A stretch of DNA of 64,000 bases from Paramagnetospirillum kuznetsovii. Lineage in GTDB: Bacteria; Pseudomonadota; Alphaproteobacteria; Rhodospirillales; Magnetospirillaceae. Of this stretch, positions 9,600 to 17,920 are shown piece after piece (the stretch's first letter is position 1; each line of letters opens with the position of its first letter). The DNA lies in NCBI RefSeq assembly GCF_003284725.1, contig NZ_PGTO01000011.1, positions 1 through 64,000 of the forward strand, written 5' to 3'. Under the pieces are notes generated by a model. It saw nothing but the letters and a program-made list of their open reading frames with translations, did no database searches and had not been told where the DNA came from. Both the position numbers and the translations under genes were made by a program.

Positions 9600-9962
9600 A
9601 TGATGACGCCGAAAGATTTATTCGAGCGCCGCAAGCGGCGCGCTCGCCAGAGCATCAAGGCGAAGGCTCACGGCCGCGTGCGGCTGTCGGTCTTCCGCTC
9701 GGGCAAGAACATCTACGTCCAGGTTATCGACGACGCCTCCGGCGTCACCCTGGCCGCCGCCTCGACGCTCGACAAGGAGCTGAAGGGCAATTTGAAGACC
9801 GGCGCCGACAAGGCGGCTGCGGCCGCCGTCGGCAAGCTGATCGCCGAGCGGGCCAAGGCGGCCGGCATCACCGAGGTGGTGTTCGACCGTGGCGGTTACA
9901 TCTATCACGGCCGGGTGAAAGCCCTTGCCGATGCGGCCCGCGAAGGCGGCCTGTCTTTCTGA
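9600..9962 (+). CDS. rplR: 50S ribosomal protein L18
   Basis: A 120-aa L18 protein with [18 protein letters not shown], then [23 protein letters not shown], and the end [17 protein letters not shown]18 carries 5S rRNA into the 50S with L5 and L25. Two consecutive ATG codons open the frame; the first is used. Confidence 0.97.
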   Translation: MMTPKDLFERRKRRARQSIKAKAHGRVRLSVFRSGKNIYVQVIDDASGVTLAAASTLDKELKGNLKTGADKAAAAAVGKLIAERAKAAGITEVVFDRGGYIYHGRVKALADAAREGGLSF

Positions 9963-9974
9963 GGATGATGAGCA

Positions 9975-10613
9975 ATGGCACGTACTCCCACCACTAGTGA
10001 CCGGCCCGAGCGGGGCCGCGGCGGCGAGCGCGGCGAGCGCAGCGATCGCGGCCGTGGCCGCAACGCCGAGCAGACTCCCCGCGAGCGCGAGGAATCTGAA
10101 TTCGTCGACAAGCTGGTCCACATCAACCGCGTCGCCAAGGTGGTCAAGGGTGGCCGTCGCTTCGCCTTCGCCGCCCTGGTCGTGGTCGGTGACGCCAAGG
10201 GCCGCGTCGGTTACGGTTCGGGCAAGGCCCGCGAAGTTCCCGAAGCCATCCGCAAGGCCACCGAACAGGCCAAGCGCAACATGGTGAAGATCGCCCTTCG
10301 CGAAGGCCGCACCCTGCATCATGACGCTTTCGGTCGCTTCGGCGCCGGCCGCGTCGTGCTTCGGGCGGCTCCGGCCGGTACCGGCATCATCGCCGGCGGC
10401 CCGATGCGCGCCGTTTTCGAAACCATGGGCGTGCAGGATGTCGTGGCCAAGTGCCTCGGCACCTCCAACCCGCACAACATGATCAAGGCGACCTTCGCCG
10501 CTCTGGTCAACCTGGCGTCTCCGCGCTCGGTTGCCGCCAAGCGGGGCAAGAAGGTGGGCGAGATCATCGGCCGTCGTGACGGAGCCGCTGCCGCGGCTGC
10601 CGCCGGCGCTTGA
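9975..10613 (+). CDS. rpsE: 30S ribosomal protein S5 with RG-rich N-terminal extension
   Basis: A 212-aa S5 protein. The conserved core begins at about residue 42 ([19 protein letters not shown]) and continues with [17 protein letters not shown] and the [15 protein letters not shown] segment. S5 sits at the mRNA entry tunnel and affects decoding accuracy. The first 40 residues are an unusual low-complexity tail rich in Arg, Gly, Glu and Asp ([17 protein letters not shown]), absent from E. coli S5 (167 aa). The start at 9975 is the only ATG that includes the whole tail and it follows TGAGGATGATGAGCA. Confidence 0.97.
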   Translation: MARTPTTSDRPERGRGGERGERSDRGRGRNAEQTPREREESEFVDKLVHINRVAKVVKGGRRFAFAALVVVGDAKGRVGYGSGKAREVPEAIRKATEQAKRNMVKIALREGRTLHHDAFGRFGAGRVVLRAAPAGTGIIAGGPMRAVFETMGVQDVVAKCLGTSNPHNMIKATFAALVNLASPRSVAAKRGKKVGEIIGRRDGAAAAAAAGA

Positions 10614-10627
10614 GGAGGGCTCGCACA

Positions 10628-10831
10628 ATGGCTGCCAAGAAAACCGCCGCCGCCAAGGCCACCGTCAAGGTGACCCAGGTGGGTAGCCCCATCGGCCGTC
10701 CGGCCGACCAGCGCGCCACCCTGGTGGGTCTGGGCCTGAACAAGATGCGTCGTACCCGCGAGCTGGAGGATACTCCGGCGGTGCGCGGCATGATCGCCAA
10801 GGTCCGGCACCTGCTGCAGGTGGAAGAGTAA
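10628..10831 (+). CDS. rpmD: 50S ribosomal protein L30
   Basis: A 67-aa L30 protein: [20 protein letters not shown], then [17 protein letters not shown] and a closing [10 protein letters not shown] short Ala/Lys leader ([11 protein letters not shown]) precedes the family core. The ATG at 10628 follows TGAGGAGGGCTCGCACA; an in-frame ATG at 10610 lies inside rpsE and is not used. Confidence 0.96.
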   Translation: MAAKKTAAAKATVKVTQVGSPIGRPADQRATLVGLGLNKMRRTRELEDTPAVRGMIAKVRHLLQVEE

Positions 10832-10840
10832 GATTCGGCC

Positions 10841-10868
10841 CCACCAGGAGCCCCATGGCTCCTGGTGG
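10841..10868 (+). promoter_or_regulatory. Perfect intercistronic hairpin between rpmD and rplO
   Basis: Arms 10841-10852 and 10857-10868 are exact 12-bp reverse complements around a CCAT loop, 9 bases after the rpmD stop. No U run follows. It is most likely an mRNA processing or stabilising element, or a partial attenuator inside the spc operon. Confidence 0.6.
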
Positions 10869-10891
10869 TTCGACTTTGAGGACGAAAAGAC

Positions 10892-11374
10892 ATGAAGCTC
10901 AACGAACTTCGCGACAACGACGGCGCCCGCTACAAGGCCAAGCGCGTCGGCCGCGGCATCGGTTCCGGCAAGGGCAAGACCGCCGGTTCCGGCGTCAAGG
11001 GTCAGAGCTCGCGCACCGGCGTGGCCATCAACGGCTTCGAAGGCGGCCAGATGCCCATCTACCGCCGTCTGCCCAAGCGCGGCTTCAACGTGCCCTTCCC
11101 CAAGGAATTCTCCGAGATCAATCTCGGCCGGATTCAGAAGGCCATCGACGAGAAGCGTCTGGACGCCAAGACGACGCTCACCGCCGAAGTGCTTCAGGCC
11201 GCCGGTCTGATCGGCAAGATCTATGACGGCCTGCGCCTGCTGGCGCGCGGCGAGATCACGTCGAAGGTGAGCATCGAAGTGGTCGGCGCCTCCGCCGCCG
11301 CTGTCGCCGCGGTCGAAAAGGCCGGTGGCACGGTGACCATTCTCGCACCCAAGGCCGTTCCGGCCGAGGGCTGA
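10892..11374 (+). CDS. rplO: 50S ribosomal protein L15
   Basis: A 160-aa L15 protein. The basic N-terminal tail ([13 protein letters not shown], then [21 protein letters not shown]) snakes into 23S rRNA, and the globular end holds the family motif [19 protein letters not shown] in slightly altered form. It is about 15 aa longer than E. coli L15. GAGGACGAAAAGAC precedes the ATG. Confidence 0.97.
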   Translation: MKLNELRDNDGARYKAKRVGRGIGSGKGKTAGSGVKGQSSRTGVAINGFEGGQMPIYRRLPKRGFNVPFPKEFSEINLGRIQKAIDEKRLDAKTTLTAEVLQAAGLIGKIYDGLRLLARGEITSKVSIEVVGASAAAVAAVEKAGGTVTILAPKAVPAEG

Positions 11375-11407
11375 CCATCCGGGCCTTTCGGGGCAAGGTG
11401 GTTATCG

Positions 11408-11511
11408 CGTCATGTCAGGGTGGCCCGGGCGTTTGATCCGGGTCACATGACGAGTTCAGGATTTGTGGCGCCATGGTGGTCCGAGAATGGATCACCGCCG
11501 CAGGGCGCCAC
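11408..11511 (+). promoter_or_regulatory. Structured leader upstream of secY (two successive hairpins)
   Basis: The 155-bp spacer between rplO and secY is unusually long for this block. It holds one inverted repeat with 8-bp outer arms 11408-11415 and 11445-11452 and inner arms 11424-11428 and 11438-11442, then a second with 8-bp arms 11465-11472 and 11504-11511. No clear sigma70 pair or terminator T run is visible. The elements could tune secY expression separately from the ribosomal genes; this is inference. Confidence 0.45.
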
Positions 11512-11529
11512 TGAAACCCGGAGTAAGGC

Positions 11530-12873
11530 ATGGCCTCCGCTGCCGAGCAGCTCGCCGCGAATATGAACTTTGGCGTTCTCGCCAAGGCGACCGAACTCAA
11601 GAAGCGAATCTGGTTCACCCTGGGGGCGTTGATCGTCTATCGCCTGGGCACCTGGATTCCCCTGCCGGGCGTCGATCCGCAAGTGCTGGGCGATCTGTTC
11701 AAGCAGAGCGGCAGCGGCATGCTGGGCATGTTCGACATGTTGGCCGGCGGTGCCTTGCATCGCATGACCATCTTCGCGCTCAATATCATGCCGTATATCT
11801 CGGCCTCCATTATCCTCCAGCTGATGACCACCGTGGTTCCGTCGCTGGAAGCGGTAAAGAAGGAAGGCGAGGCCGGCCGCAAGAAGATCAACCAGTACAC
11901 CCGCTATCTGACGGTGTTCATCGCCATTCTGCAGGCCTATGGCATCGCCGTTGGCCTTGAAAGCATGACCAGTTCACGGGGCGCGGCGGTGATGATCGAC
12001 AATCACCTGTTGTTCCGCTTCACGGCGGTGGTCACCCTGACCGGCGGCACCTTGTTCCTGATGTGGCTGGGCGAACAGATCACTGCGCGTGGCATCGGCC
12101 AGGGCACCTCGCTGATCATCATGGCGGGCATCGTCGCCGAATTGCCGGTGGCCATCAAGAATACCCTGGAACTGGGCCGAACCGGGGCCCTGCCGGTCCT
12201 GGTCATCATCGGCATTCTGGTCATGTCGGTGGCGGTGATCGCCTTCATCGTCTATATGGAGCGCGCCCAGCGGCGCATCATCGTCCAGTACCCCAAGCGG
12301 CAAGTGGGCAACAAGATGTTCGGCGGCGAGTCGTCGCATCTTCCGCTCAAGGTCAATACCTCGGGCGTGATTCCGCCGATCTTCGCCAGCTCGATCCTGC
12401 TGATGCCGGTGACCATCGCTCAGTTCGCCTCCCAGGGCGGCCCCGAGTGGATGGGAACCTTCGCCGCCATCATGGGACGTGGCCAGCCGCTCTATATCTT
12501 CATGTATCTGGCTTTGATCGTCTTCTTCTCGTTCTTCTATACCGCCGTTGTGTTCAATCCGGTGGATACGGCCGAGAATCTGAAGAAGTACGGCGGCTTC
12601 ATCCCCGGCATTCGTCCCGGCAAGAACACGGCGGACTATCTGGACTATGTCCTGACCCGGCTGACCGTGGTCGGCGCGGCCTATCTGTCGGTGCTGTCGA
12701 TCCTGCCGGAGCTGCTGATTTCCAAATGGTCGGTTCCGTTCTATTTCGGCGGCACCAGCCTTTTGATCGTCGTTTCGGTCACGCTTGATACCGTGGCGCA
12801 GATTCAATCGCACCTTCTGGCGCATCAATACGAGGGACTCATCAAGAAGTCCCGCCTCAGGGGTCGTCGTTAA
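11530..12873 (+). CDS. secY: Preprotein translocase channel subunit SecY
   Basis: A 447-aa integral membrane protein with about ten hydrophobic segments, matching SecY in order: KKRIWFTLGALIVYRLGTW at the first helix, GMFDMLAGGALHRMTIFALNIMPYISA (family pattern) at the plug and second helix, and the GGxGIRPGK-like cytoplasmic loop with GIRPGKNTADYLDYV. SecY is the pore of SecYEG, exporting proteins post-translationally with SecA and inserting membrane proteins co-translationally with SRP. The start follows GGAGTAAGGC. It is co-transcribed with ribosomal genes as in most bacteria, with adk next. Confidence 0.98.
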   Translation: MASAAEQLAANMNFGVLAKATELKKRIWFTLGALIVYRLGTWIPLPGVDPQVLGDLFKQSGSGMLGMFDMLAGGALHRMTIFALNIMPYISASIILQLMTTVVPSLEAVKKEGEAGRKKINQYTRYLTVFIAILQAYGIAVGLESMTSSRGAAVMIDNHLLFRFTAVVTLTGGTLFLMWLGEQITARGIGQGTSLIIMAGIVAELPVAIKNTLELGRTGALPVLVIIGILVMSVAVIAFIVYMERAQRRIIVQYPKRQVGNKMFGGESSHLPLKVNTSGVIPPIFASSILLMPVTIAQFASQGGPEWMGTFAAIMGRGQPLYIFMYLALIVFFSFFYTAVVFNPVDTAENLKKYGGFIPGIRPGKNTADYLDYVLTRLTVVGAAYLSVLSILPELLISKWSVPFYFGGTSLLIVVSVTLDTVAQIQSHLLAHQYEGLIKKSRLRGRR

Positions 12874-12899
12874 CGACAAAGCAATAAGGGGGACGTGCT

Positions 12900-13553
12900 A
12901 TGTATCTCGTTCTGTTGGGACCGCCCGGTGGCGGCAAGGGAACCCAGGCCAAGCGGCTTCAGGACAAGTACGGTTTGGTCCAGTTGTCCACCGGCGACAT
13001 GCTGCGCGCCGCCGTCGCTTCGGGCTCGGACGTGGGCAAGAAGGCCAAGGCGGTGATGGATGCGGGGCAGTTGGTGTCCGACGAGATCGTCATCGCCATC
13101 ATCGACGAGCGTCTTGACCAGGCGGACGTGAAGACCGGCGCCATCTTCGACGGCTTTCCCCGCACCGTGGCGCAGGCCGAGGCGCTGGACGCCATGATGA
13201 CCCGCAAGGCCAAGAAGCTGGACTTCGCCATCGAGATCCAGGTTCCCGACGCCTTCATCGTCGAGCGGATCACCGGCCGTTATACTTGTGGCAAGTGCGG
13301 CGCGGGCTATCACGAGAAGTTCCAGCAGCCCAAGACCGCTGGCAAGTGCGACGCCTGTGGCGGCACCGAATTCGTTCGCCGCCCCGACGACAACGCCGAG
13401 ACCGTCAACAAGCGGCTCGAGGCCTATCACGCGCAGACCGCGCCGCTGGTGCCCTATTACGAAAAGAAGGGCGCTTTCAAGGTCGTGGACGGCACCATGG
13501 ACATCGCCGACGTCACCCGCGCCCTCGAGGGCATGCTTGATGCGGTCCGCTGA
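12900..13553 (+). CDS. adk: Adenylate kinase, long zinc-LID form
   Basis: A 217-aa enzyme interconverting ATP + AMP and 2 ADP in the cytoplasm. The P-loop is GPPGGGKGT (7-15) and the AMP-binding FDGFPRT follows near residue 83. The LID domain carries four cysteines, Cys130, Cys133, Cys150 and Cys153, in a CxxC-x16-CxxC pattern, so a structural zinc is expected, unlike in E. coli Adk. A GGGGGACGTGCT stretch precedes the ATG. The secY-adk order is conserved. Confidence 0.98.
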   Translation: MYLVLLGPPGGGKGTQAKRLQDKYGLVQLSTGDMLRAAVASGSDVGKKAKAVMDAGQLVSDEIVIAIIDERLDQADVKTGAIFDGFPRTVAQAEALDAMMTRKAKKLDFAIEIQVPDAFIVERITGRYTCGKCGAGYHEKFQQPKTAGKCDACGGTEFVRRPDDNAETVNKRLEAYHAQTAPLVPYYEKKGAFKVVDGTMDIADVTRALEGMLDAVR

Positions 13554-13584
13554 CGGCGGTGTTTAAAAAGGTTGGGCGAATCGG

Positions 13585-13612
13585 TTGACTCTCAGCCGAG
13601 AAACCCTATAAT
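13585..13612 (+). promoter_or_regulatory. Predicted strong sigma70-type promoter of the rpsM-rpoA operon
   Basis: TTGACT (13585-13590), 16 bases, and a consensus TATAAT (13607-13612) in the 167-bp gap after adk. A start near 13619 leaves a leader of about 100 nt containing a T6 run at about 13660. It should drive rpsM, rpsK, rpoA and rplQ independently of the S10-spc transcript. Confidence 0.85.
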
Positions 13613-13720
13613 CCCGCACCTTCGGTTTCCCCCGTCATGGGCGAGGCCTGGAGTTGTGTTTTTTGGTAACGGCTCCGGGCGCAACGTGGCGCGGACTTTT
13701 TGGTGAAGGAGTAACCAGCT

Positions 13721-14098
13721 TTGGCTCGTATCGCTGGCGTCAATATTCCGACGAATAAGCGCGTGATGATCGCGTTGACCTATATTCACGGCATCGGTCG
13801 TTCGAAGGCCGCTGAGATCACCACGAAGCTGGGCATTCCCGCCGAGCGTCGTGTCAATCAGCTGACCGACGACGAAGTGCTCAAGATCCGTGAAATGATC
13901 GACCGCGACTATCAGGTCGAGGGCGATCTGCGTCGCGCCGTCGCCATGAACATCAAGCGCTTGATGGATCTGGGTTGCTATCGCGGCCTGCGCCATCGTC
14001 GCGGCCTGCCGGTGCGCGGCCAGCGGACTCACACGAACGCCCGTACCCGTAAGGGTCCGGCGAAGCCGATTGCCGGCAAGAAGAAAGTTACGAAGTAA
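13721..14098 (+). CDS. rpsM: 30S ribosomal protein S13 (TTG start)
   Basis: A 125-aa S13 protein with [14 protein letters not shown] directly at the start, the [13 protein letters not shown] helix-hairpin region and the C-terminal [20 protein letters not shown]13 contacts P-site tRNA and forms bridge B1. The start codon is TTG: an in-frame TAA lies at 13712-13714 and the conserved first residues follow the TTG directly, so no ATG or GTG alternative exists. A GAAGGAG site lies 9 bases upstream. Confidence 0.97.
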   Translation: MARIAGVNIPTNKRVMIALTYIHGIGRSKAAEITTKLGIPAERRVNQLTDDEVLKIREMIDRDYQVEGDLRRAVAMNIKRLMDLGCYRGLRHRRGLPVRGQRTHTNARTRKGPAKPIAGKKKVTK

Positions 14099-14110
14099 GG
14101 AATACCTCAG

Positions 14111-14506
14111 ATGGCTAAGCCTGCTGCAGCCGCGCGTCCTCGTCGCCGCGAGCGCAAGAACATCACTTCGGGCGTCGCGCATGTGAATGCCACGTTCAAC
14201 AACACCATGATCACCATCACCGATGCCCAGGGAAACACCATTTCCTGGTCCTCGGCGGGGATGCAGGGCTTCAAGGGCTCGCGCAAGTCGACTCCGTATG
14301 CCGCTCAGGTGGCTGCCGAGGACGCCGGTCGCAAGGCTTCGGAGCACGGCATGCGTACCCTGGAGGTCGAGGTGAAGGGCCCCGGCGCCGGTCGTGAATC
14401 GGCTCTGCGCGCTCTGCAGTCCGTTGGGTTCCAGATCACGTCCATCCGCGACGTCACGCCGATCCCGCACAACGGGTGTCGGCCGCGCAAGCGTCGCCGC
14501 GTCTGA
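14111..14506 (+). CDS. rpsK: 30S ribosomal protein S11
   Basis: A 131-aa S11 protein: [20 protein letters not shown], then [20 protein letters not shown] and the C-terminal [18 protein letters not shown], the conserved end with the Asn-Gly deamidation site. S11 lies in the 30S platform near the E site. AAGGAATACCTCAG precedes the ATG. Confidence 0.98.
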   Translation: MAKPAAAARPRRRERKNITSGVAHVNATFNNTMITITDAQGNTISWSSAGMQGFKGSRKSTPYAAQVAAEDAGRKASEHGMRTLEVEVKGPGAGRESALRALQSVGFQITSIRDVTPIPHNGCRPRKRRRV

Positions 14507-14533
14507 TCTGTTTTTCCGTGGGTCAATGGTCGG

Positions 14534-14567
14534 CCGCCGGCTTCCTCACCGTGGGGAAGTTTGGCGG
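14534..14567 (+). promoter_or_regulatory. Interrupted hairpin in the rpsK-rpoA spacer
   Basis: Two stacked 5-bp helices (14534-14538 with 14563-14567; 14541-14545 with 14555-14559) separated by a small internal loop sit in the 109-bp spacer before rpoA. It may modulate rpoA translation relative to S11. No terminator T run follows. Confidence 0.35.
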
Positions 14568-14615
14568 CATGGCCGTTTCCTTAATGTCATTTGTTCCTAG
14601 CATGAGGTCACACCC

Positions 14616-15632
14616 GTGATTCAAAAGAACTGGCAGGAACTGATTAAGCCCAGCAAGCTCAACGTCGAGCCCGGGGCCGATCCCCAGCGCATTGCCACCG
14701 CTGTCGCCGAACCGCTGGAACGCGGCTTTGGCATGACCCTCGGCAATTCCCTTCGCCGGGTGCTGCTGTCCTCGCTTCAGGGGGCCGCCGTCACCGCCAT
14801 TCAGATCGAGGGCGTTCTGCACGAGTTCTCGTCGATCCCCGGCGTGCGGGAAGATGTCACCGACATCATCCTCAACATCAAGACTCTCGGCCTGCGCATG
14901 CATGGCGAGGGACCGAAGCGCATGCATCTGCGCGCCATCGGCCCTGGTGAAGTCACCGCCGGTCTGATCGAGGTCGGTCACGACATCGAGATCATGGACC
15001 CCGACCTGGTGCTGTGCACCCTGGACGAGGGCGCCAAGCTGAACATCGAGTTCACGGTGGAAACCGGCAAGGGTTACGTGCCCGCGTCGCAGAACCGCCC
15101 CGAGGATTCGCCCATCGGCCTGATCCCCATCGACGCTATTTTCTCGCCGGTGCGCAAGGTCGCGTACAAGGTGGAGAACACCCGCGTCGGTCAGGTCACC
15201 GACTACGACAAGCTGTCCATGACCATCGAGACCAATGGCGCCGTCACCCCCGACGATGCCTTGGCCCTGGCGGCCCGCATTCTGCAGGATCAGTTGCAGC
15301 TGTTCATCAACTTCGAAGAGCCGACCAGCGTGGTCGAGGAAGAGAAGAGGGACGAACTGCCCTTCAACAAGAATCTGCTGCGCAAGGTCGATGAGCTTGA
15401 ACTGTCGGTCCGTTCGGCCAACTGCCTCAAGAACGACAACATCATCTATATCGGCGATCTGGTCCAAAAGACCGAGGCCGAGATGCTCCGCACCCCCAAT
15501 TTCGGTCGCAAGTCGCTGAACGAGATCAAGGAAGTGCTGGCGCAGATGGGGCTCCATCTCGGCATGGAAATCCCCAACTGGCCGCCGGAGAACATCGAGG
15601 AACTGGCCAAGAAGCTCGAAGAGCCCTATTGA
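14616..15632 (+). CDS. rpoA: RNA polymerase alpha subunit (GTG start)
   Basis: A 338-aa alpha subunit. The N-terminal dimerisation domain (about 1-235) has [21 protein letters not shown], and the C-terminal domain (about 260-330) has [16 protein letters not shown] and the helix-hairpin-helix end [16 protein letters not shown] that binds UP elements and activators. It scaffolds assembly of the core polymerase. The start is GTG at 14616 ([12 protein letters not shown], the alphaproteobacterial beginning); the nearby ATG at 14602 is out of frame. Confidence 0.98.
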   Translation: MIQKNWQELIKPSKLNVEPGADPQRIATAVAEPLERGFGMTLGNSLRRVLLSSLQGAAVTAIQIEGVLHEFSSIPGVREDVTDIILNIKTLGLRMHGEGPKRMHLRAIGPGEVTAGLIEVGHDIEIMDPDLVLCTLDEGAKLNIEFTVETGKGYVPASQNRPEDSPIGLIPIDAIFSPVRKVAYKVENTRVGQVTDYDKLSMTIETNGAVTPDDALALAARILQDQLQLFINFEEPTSVVEEEKRDELPFNKNLLRKVDELELSVRSANCLKNDNIIYIGDLVQKTEAEMLRTPNFGRKSLNEIKEVLAQMGLHLGMEIPNWPPENIEELAKKLEEPY

Positions 15633-15648
15633 GCCTTGCCTTAAGTGA

Positions 15649-15678
15649 CATCACCCCCGGATCACTCCGGGGATGATG
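15649..15678 (+). promoter_or_regulatory. Hairpin between rpoA and rplQ
   Basis: A 12-bp stem with a single C-A mismatch (15649-15660 against 15667-15678) and a 6-base loop lies 16 bases after the rpoA stop in a 156-bp spacer. There is no U run. It could be a processing site or attenuator lowering rpoA-rplQ readthrough. Confidence 0.45.
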
Positions 15679-15788
15679 GTTGTCCAAGGACCAGTCCGGT
15701 CCGCCCGCGCCGTGCTCCCCCAGGGGTGGCGGCATGCGGAAACGCCATCGGTCTCGCCCGGCGAGCCAAAGCGACGAGGAGAGTTTTC

Positions 15789-16208
15789 ATGCGTCATGGT
15801 ATGTCCGGCCGCAAGCTTAACCGCGATAAGTCGGCCCGTAAGGCCCTGTTCGTCAGCTTGGCCAACGCCCTGCTCAAGCACGAGCAGATCAAGACCACCC
15901 TGCCCAAGGCCAAGGATCTGCGTCCCATCGCCGAGAAGCTGATCACCCTGGGCAAGCGCGGCGACCTGCACGCCCGCCGTCAGGCCTATGCCTTCCTGCG
16001 TGACGATGCCGTGGTCGCCAAGCTGTTCGCCGTCATCGGCCCGCGCTACAAGGAGCGCAACGGTGGTTACTCTCGCGTGCTGAAGGCGGGTTTCCGCTAC
16101 GGCGATTGCGCTCCCATGGCCATGATCGAGCTGGTGGATCGCGATCCCGCCGCCAAGGGTCTGGATTCCGGCCCCACCGCCGAGAAGAGCGACGAAGCCG
16201 ACGAATAG
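15789..16208 (+). CDS. rplQ: 50S ribosomal protein L17
   Basis: A 139-aa L17 protein starting [20 protein letters not shown]. The segments [19 protein letters not shown] and [21 protein letters not shown] (family pattern) are diagnostic. The acidic last 20 residues are typical of alphaproteobacteria. The ATG at 15789 follows GAGGAGAGTTTTC; the frame is open upstream but without homology. It ends the ribosomal block. Confidence 0.98.
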   Translation: MRHGMSGRKLNRDKSARKALFVSLANALLKHEQIKTTLPKAKDLRPIAEKLITLGKRGDLHARRQAYAFLRDDAVVAKLFAVIGPRYKERNGGYSRVLKAGFRYGDCAPMAMIELVDRDPAAKGLDSGPTAEKSDEADE

Positions 16209-16230
16209 GCTTTCATTGGATTAAGCGAGA

Positions 16231-16257
16231 AGGGCCGCCCCTGGGGCGGCCCTTTTT
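16231..16257 (+). terminator. Rho-independent terminator after rplQ
   Basis: A GC-rich inverted repeat (16231-16241 against 16243-16253, so a tight loop around 16242) runs into a T5 stretch. It ends the alpha operon 22 bases after rplQ. Confidence 0.9.
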
Positions 16258-16259
16258 GC

Positions 16260-16592
16260 GTTTGGACGATCACGTTTCGAAAGAGACGCCAATTCCCGTC
16301 GTGGCGGAGATGCCTTGGGCCACCCGCCGATTCAGCCGCCATGGACCAGGGTGAGGCTCTCGGGGAAGGGCCAGCCTCGGAAGTCGATTCGGCCGTCGGG
16401 CCCATCGGCACGCTTCGTTTCGAGTCGCTGCTTTCAGGGACAACCCCGGCTCCGTTCTCCCTTAAGGTCCGCCTGGTCGACCGGTGATGCAAGGGGAGCG
16501 GGTATGGTTGAACGCGCCCGGCTTCGGCCCAGGGGCCGTCTTTACGCGGATTTAACGGATTCTGGCTTATGGTCGATCCTGTGCTCCAACCT
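16260..16592 (+). other. Non-coding stretch between the ribosomal block and the repeat protein
   Basis: About 330 bases with no gene I can support. Two frames are open (a 245-codon minus frame from 16834 and a 103-codon plus frame from 16315), but neither resembles a known protein, has a convincing ribosome-binding site or respects the neighbouring terminator. The stretch could hold a decayed gene or an untranslated RNA; no definite structure is seen. Confidence 0.5.
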
Positions 16593-16621
16593 TTGCACTG
16601 GGCTGGAGAGAGTGGTATTCT
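16593..16621 (+). promoter_or_regulatory. Predicted promoter for the 383-aa repeat protein
   Basis: TTGCAC (16593-16598), a 17-base spacer and TATTCT (16616-16621). A start near 16628 leaves a leader of about 90 nt. The local sequence is less GC-rich than the ribosomal block. Confidence 0.5.
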
Positions 16622-16715
16622 GTTAAGATAAGTGTGCGGCGAGCTCTTTGCCCGCCAAGTGGACGAGGGCAACAGAAACGGTTGCAGTCTGAACCGACAG
16701 AATGAGGTTCGCGTC

Positions 16716-17867
16716 ATGGTTACCATCACTCCCACGTCCGTCATCGCCGCCCAGGGCGTTTCCTCGCTGTTGGCGGGTTCTGATACGTCCGGAGGCCTGT
16801 TCAGCGCCTTGTCCGGACAACAAGATACGTCCAATCAGGGACTCATCGACGCCCTCGCTGGCCATGGTGGCACGCCCCAAAGTGTTGCCAGCATCCTGCA
16901 GCAACAGCAGATCGATAGCACCAAGTTAGGGATTTACGCCAACGCCGCGCAGCGGATTGACTACATTCAGCAAGGCCAATTGGAGCCCACCTCTGATTGG
17001 GAAAAGATTGTCGGCTACGCCATGAACAAGGGCCTGCCAAGCGTTGTCTTCATTGACACCGATGGCAGCGTCCAGGCGCAGCTTCAATCGGAAGCCGATC
17101 TCAGCAAGTACAACCTTAGCCAGCAATCGGCGCTTCTCGATAATATGATCCAGATCGAGACAATGGCCCAGAAAATCCAGGCCAATGCCACCAATGACAG
17201 TTGGGTGAAGAAGCTGGCCGGTGCCAGCAACGATGTCTATATGGTGGCAAATCTTGTTCTTCAACTGCAGGACTCGACCCCAAATAATTGGGAACAGACG
17301 GCGGTTTTGCTGGCGACCAATGGCCAGCCGCAGAAAATTTCACTCGATACCAACGGCGACCTGCAAGCCTTTGATCAACGCTATGACCCCGCCAATGCCG
17401 ATTTGCCGGAGGGCTATCGGACAAAATTGATGGATGCCATCGCTCTCCTGCAGTCTGATTTCGCCCTGATGGATGCGGGCGAGGTTCAAAGAAGTGCCCT
17501 GCCGTTGCCCTATGGCACGGCATTCGATCCCTTCGAGTCCGATGCCTATAATATGGCCAAATCCAAGATCCCGTATTACCTCGAGGTGGACACCATAACG
17601 GGCGTCATCTCGGCGAAGGAGAATTCGGCTGACAATATCACACCGGACTTCTTGAAGACGGCGCCCTACCCGGATGTTGGCGATGATACCGACACTCTGA
17701 AGCAGGTGGCGACGTTTATCGAAGCCAATAAGCCCTATTTTCTGGACATCGACACCACTGGAAAGGTGGTGGCCAAGGACATGACGACGTTGAACCTGAC
17801 CAATTACAACAAGGCCAAGGCGACCAGCACGACCGGTACGGGATCGATTCTATCGTTGTTCGCCTGA
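16716..17867 (+). CDS. Uncharacterised protein with four internal DT-G repeats
   Basis: A 383-aa protein that I do not recognise. No signal peptide or membrane segment is seen. Four divergent copies of one unit are visible: around 94-122 (GLPSVVFIDTDGSVQAQ), 191-221 (GQPQKISLDTNGDLQAF), 278-303 (KIPYYLEVDTITGVISAK) and 328-358 (NKPYFLDIDTTGKVVAK). Copies 1, 2 and 4 are preceded by an amphipathic helix such as DWEKIVGYAMNKG; each ends in hydrophobic-x-hydrophobic-DT-x-G-x-hydrophobic-x-A. The ends are Ser/Thr/Gly-rich (TSTTGTGSILSLFA at the C-terminus). The ATG at 16716 has GAGG 8 bases upstream; an in-frame ATG at 16632 lacks one. The gene is a single transcription unit and its base composition is lower in GC than its neighbours. 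A secreted or structural role is possible but is a guess. Confidence 0.8.
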   Translation: MVTITPTSVIAAQGVSSLLAGSDTSGGLFSALSGQQDTSNQGLIDALAGHGGTPQSVASILQQQQIDSTKLGIYANAAQRIDYIQQGQLEPTSDWEKIVGYAMNKGLPSVVFIDTDGSVQAQLQSEADLSKYNLSQQSALLDNMIQIETMAQKIQANATNDSWVKKLAGASNDVYMVANLVLQLQDSTPNNWEQTAVLLATNGQPQKISLDTNGDLQAFDQRYDPANADLPEGYRTKLMDAIALLQSDFALMDAGEVQRSALPLPYGTAFDPFESDAYNMAKSKIPYYLEVDTITGVISAKENSADNITPDFLKTAPYPDVGDDTDTLKQVATFIEANKPYFLDIDTTGKVVAKDMTTLNLTNYNKAKATSTTGTGSILSLFA

Positions 17868-17920
17868 GCCGCCAAAAATAGCCGTATACCCGGTGACCTC
17901 GAGTCTGTAGCTTGCCGCCC

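Noticed and set aside
16097-16834. A 245-codon minus-strand frame across rplQ, its terminator and the region upstream of the repeat protein
   Set aside because: It overlaps rplQ and crosses a clear terminator, has no ribosome-binding site or motif, and ends inside a certain gene.
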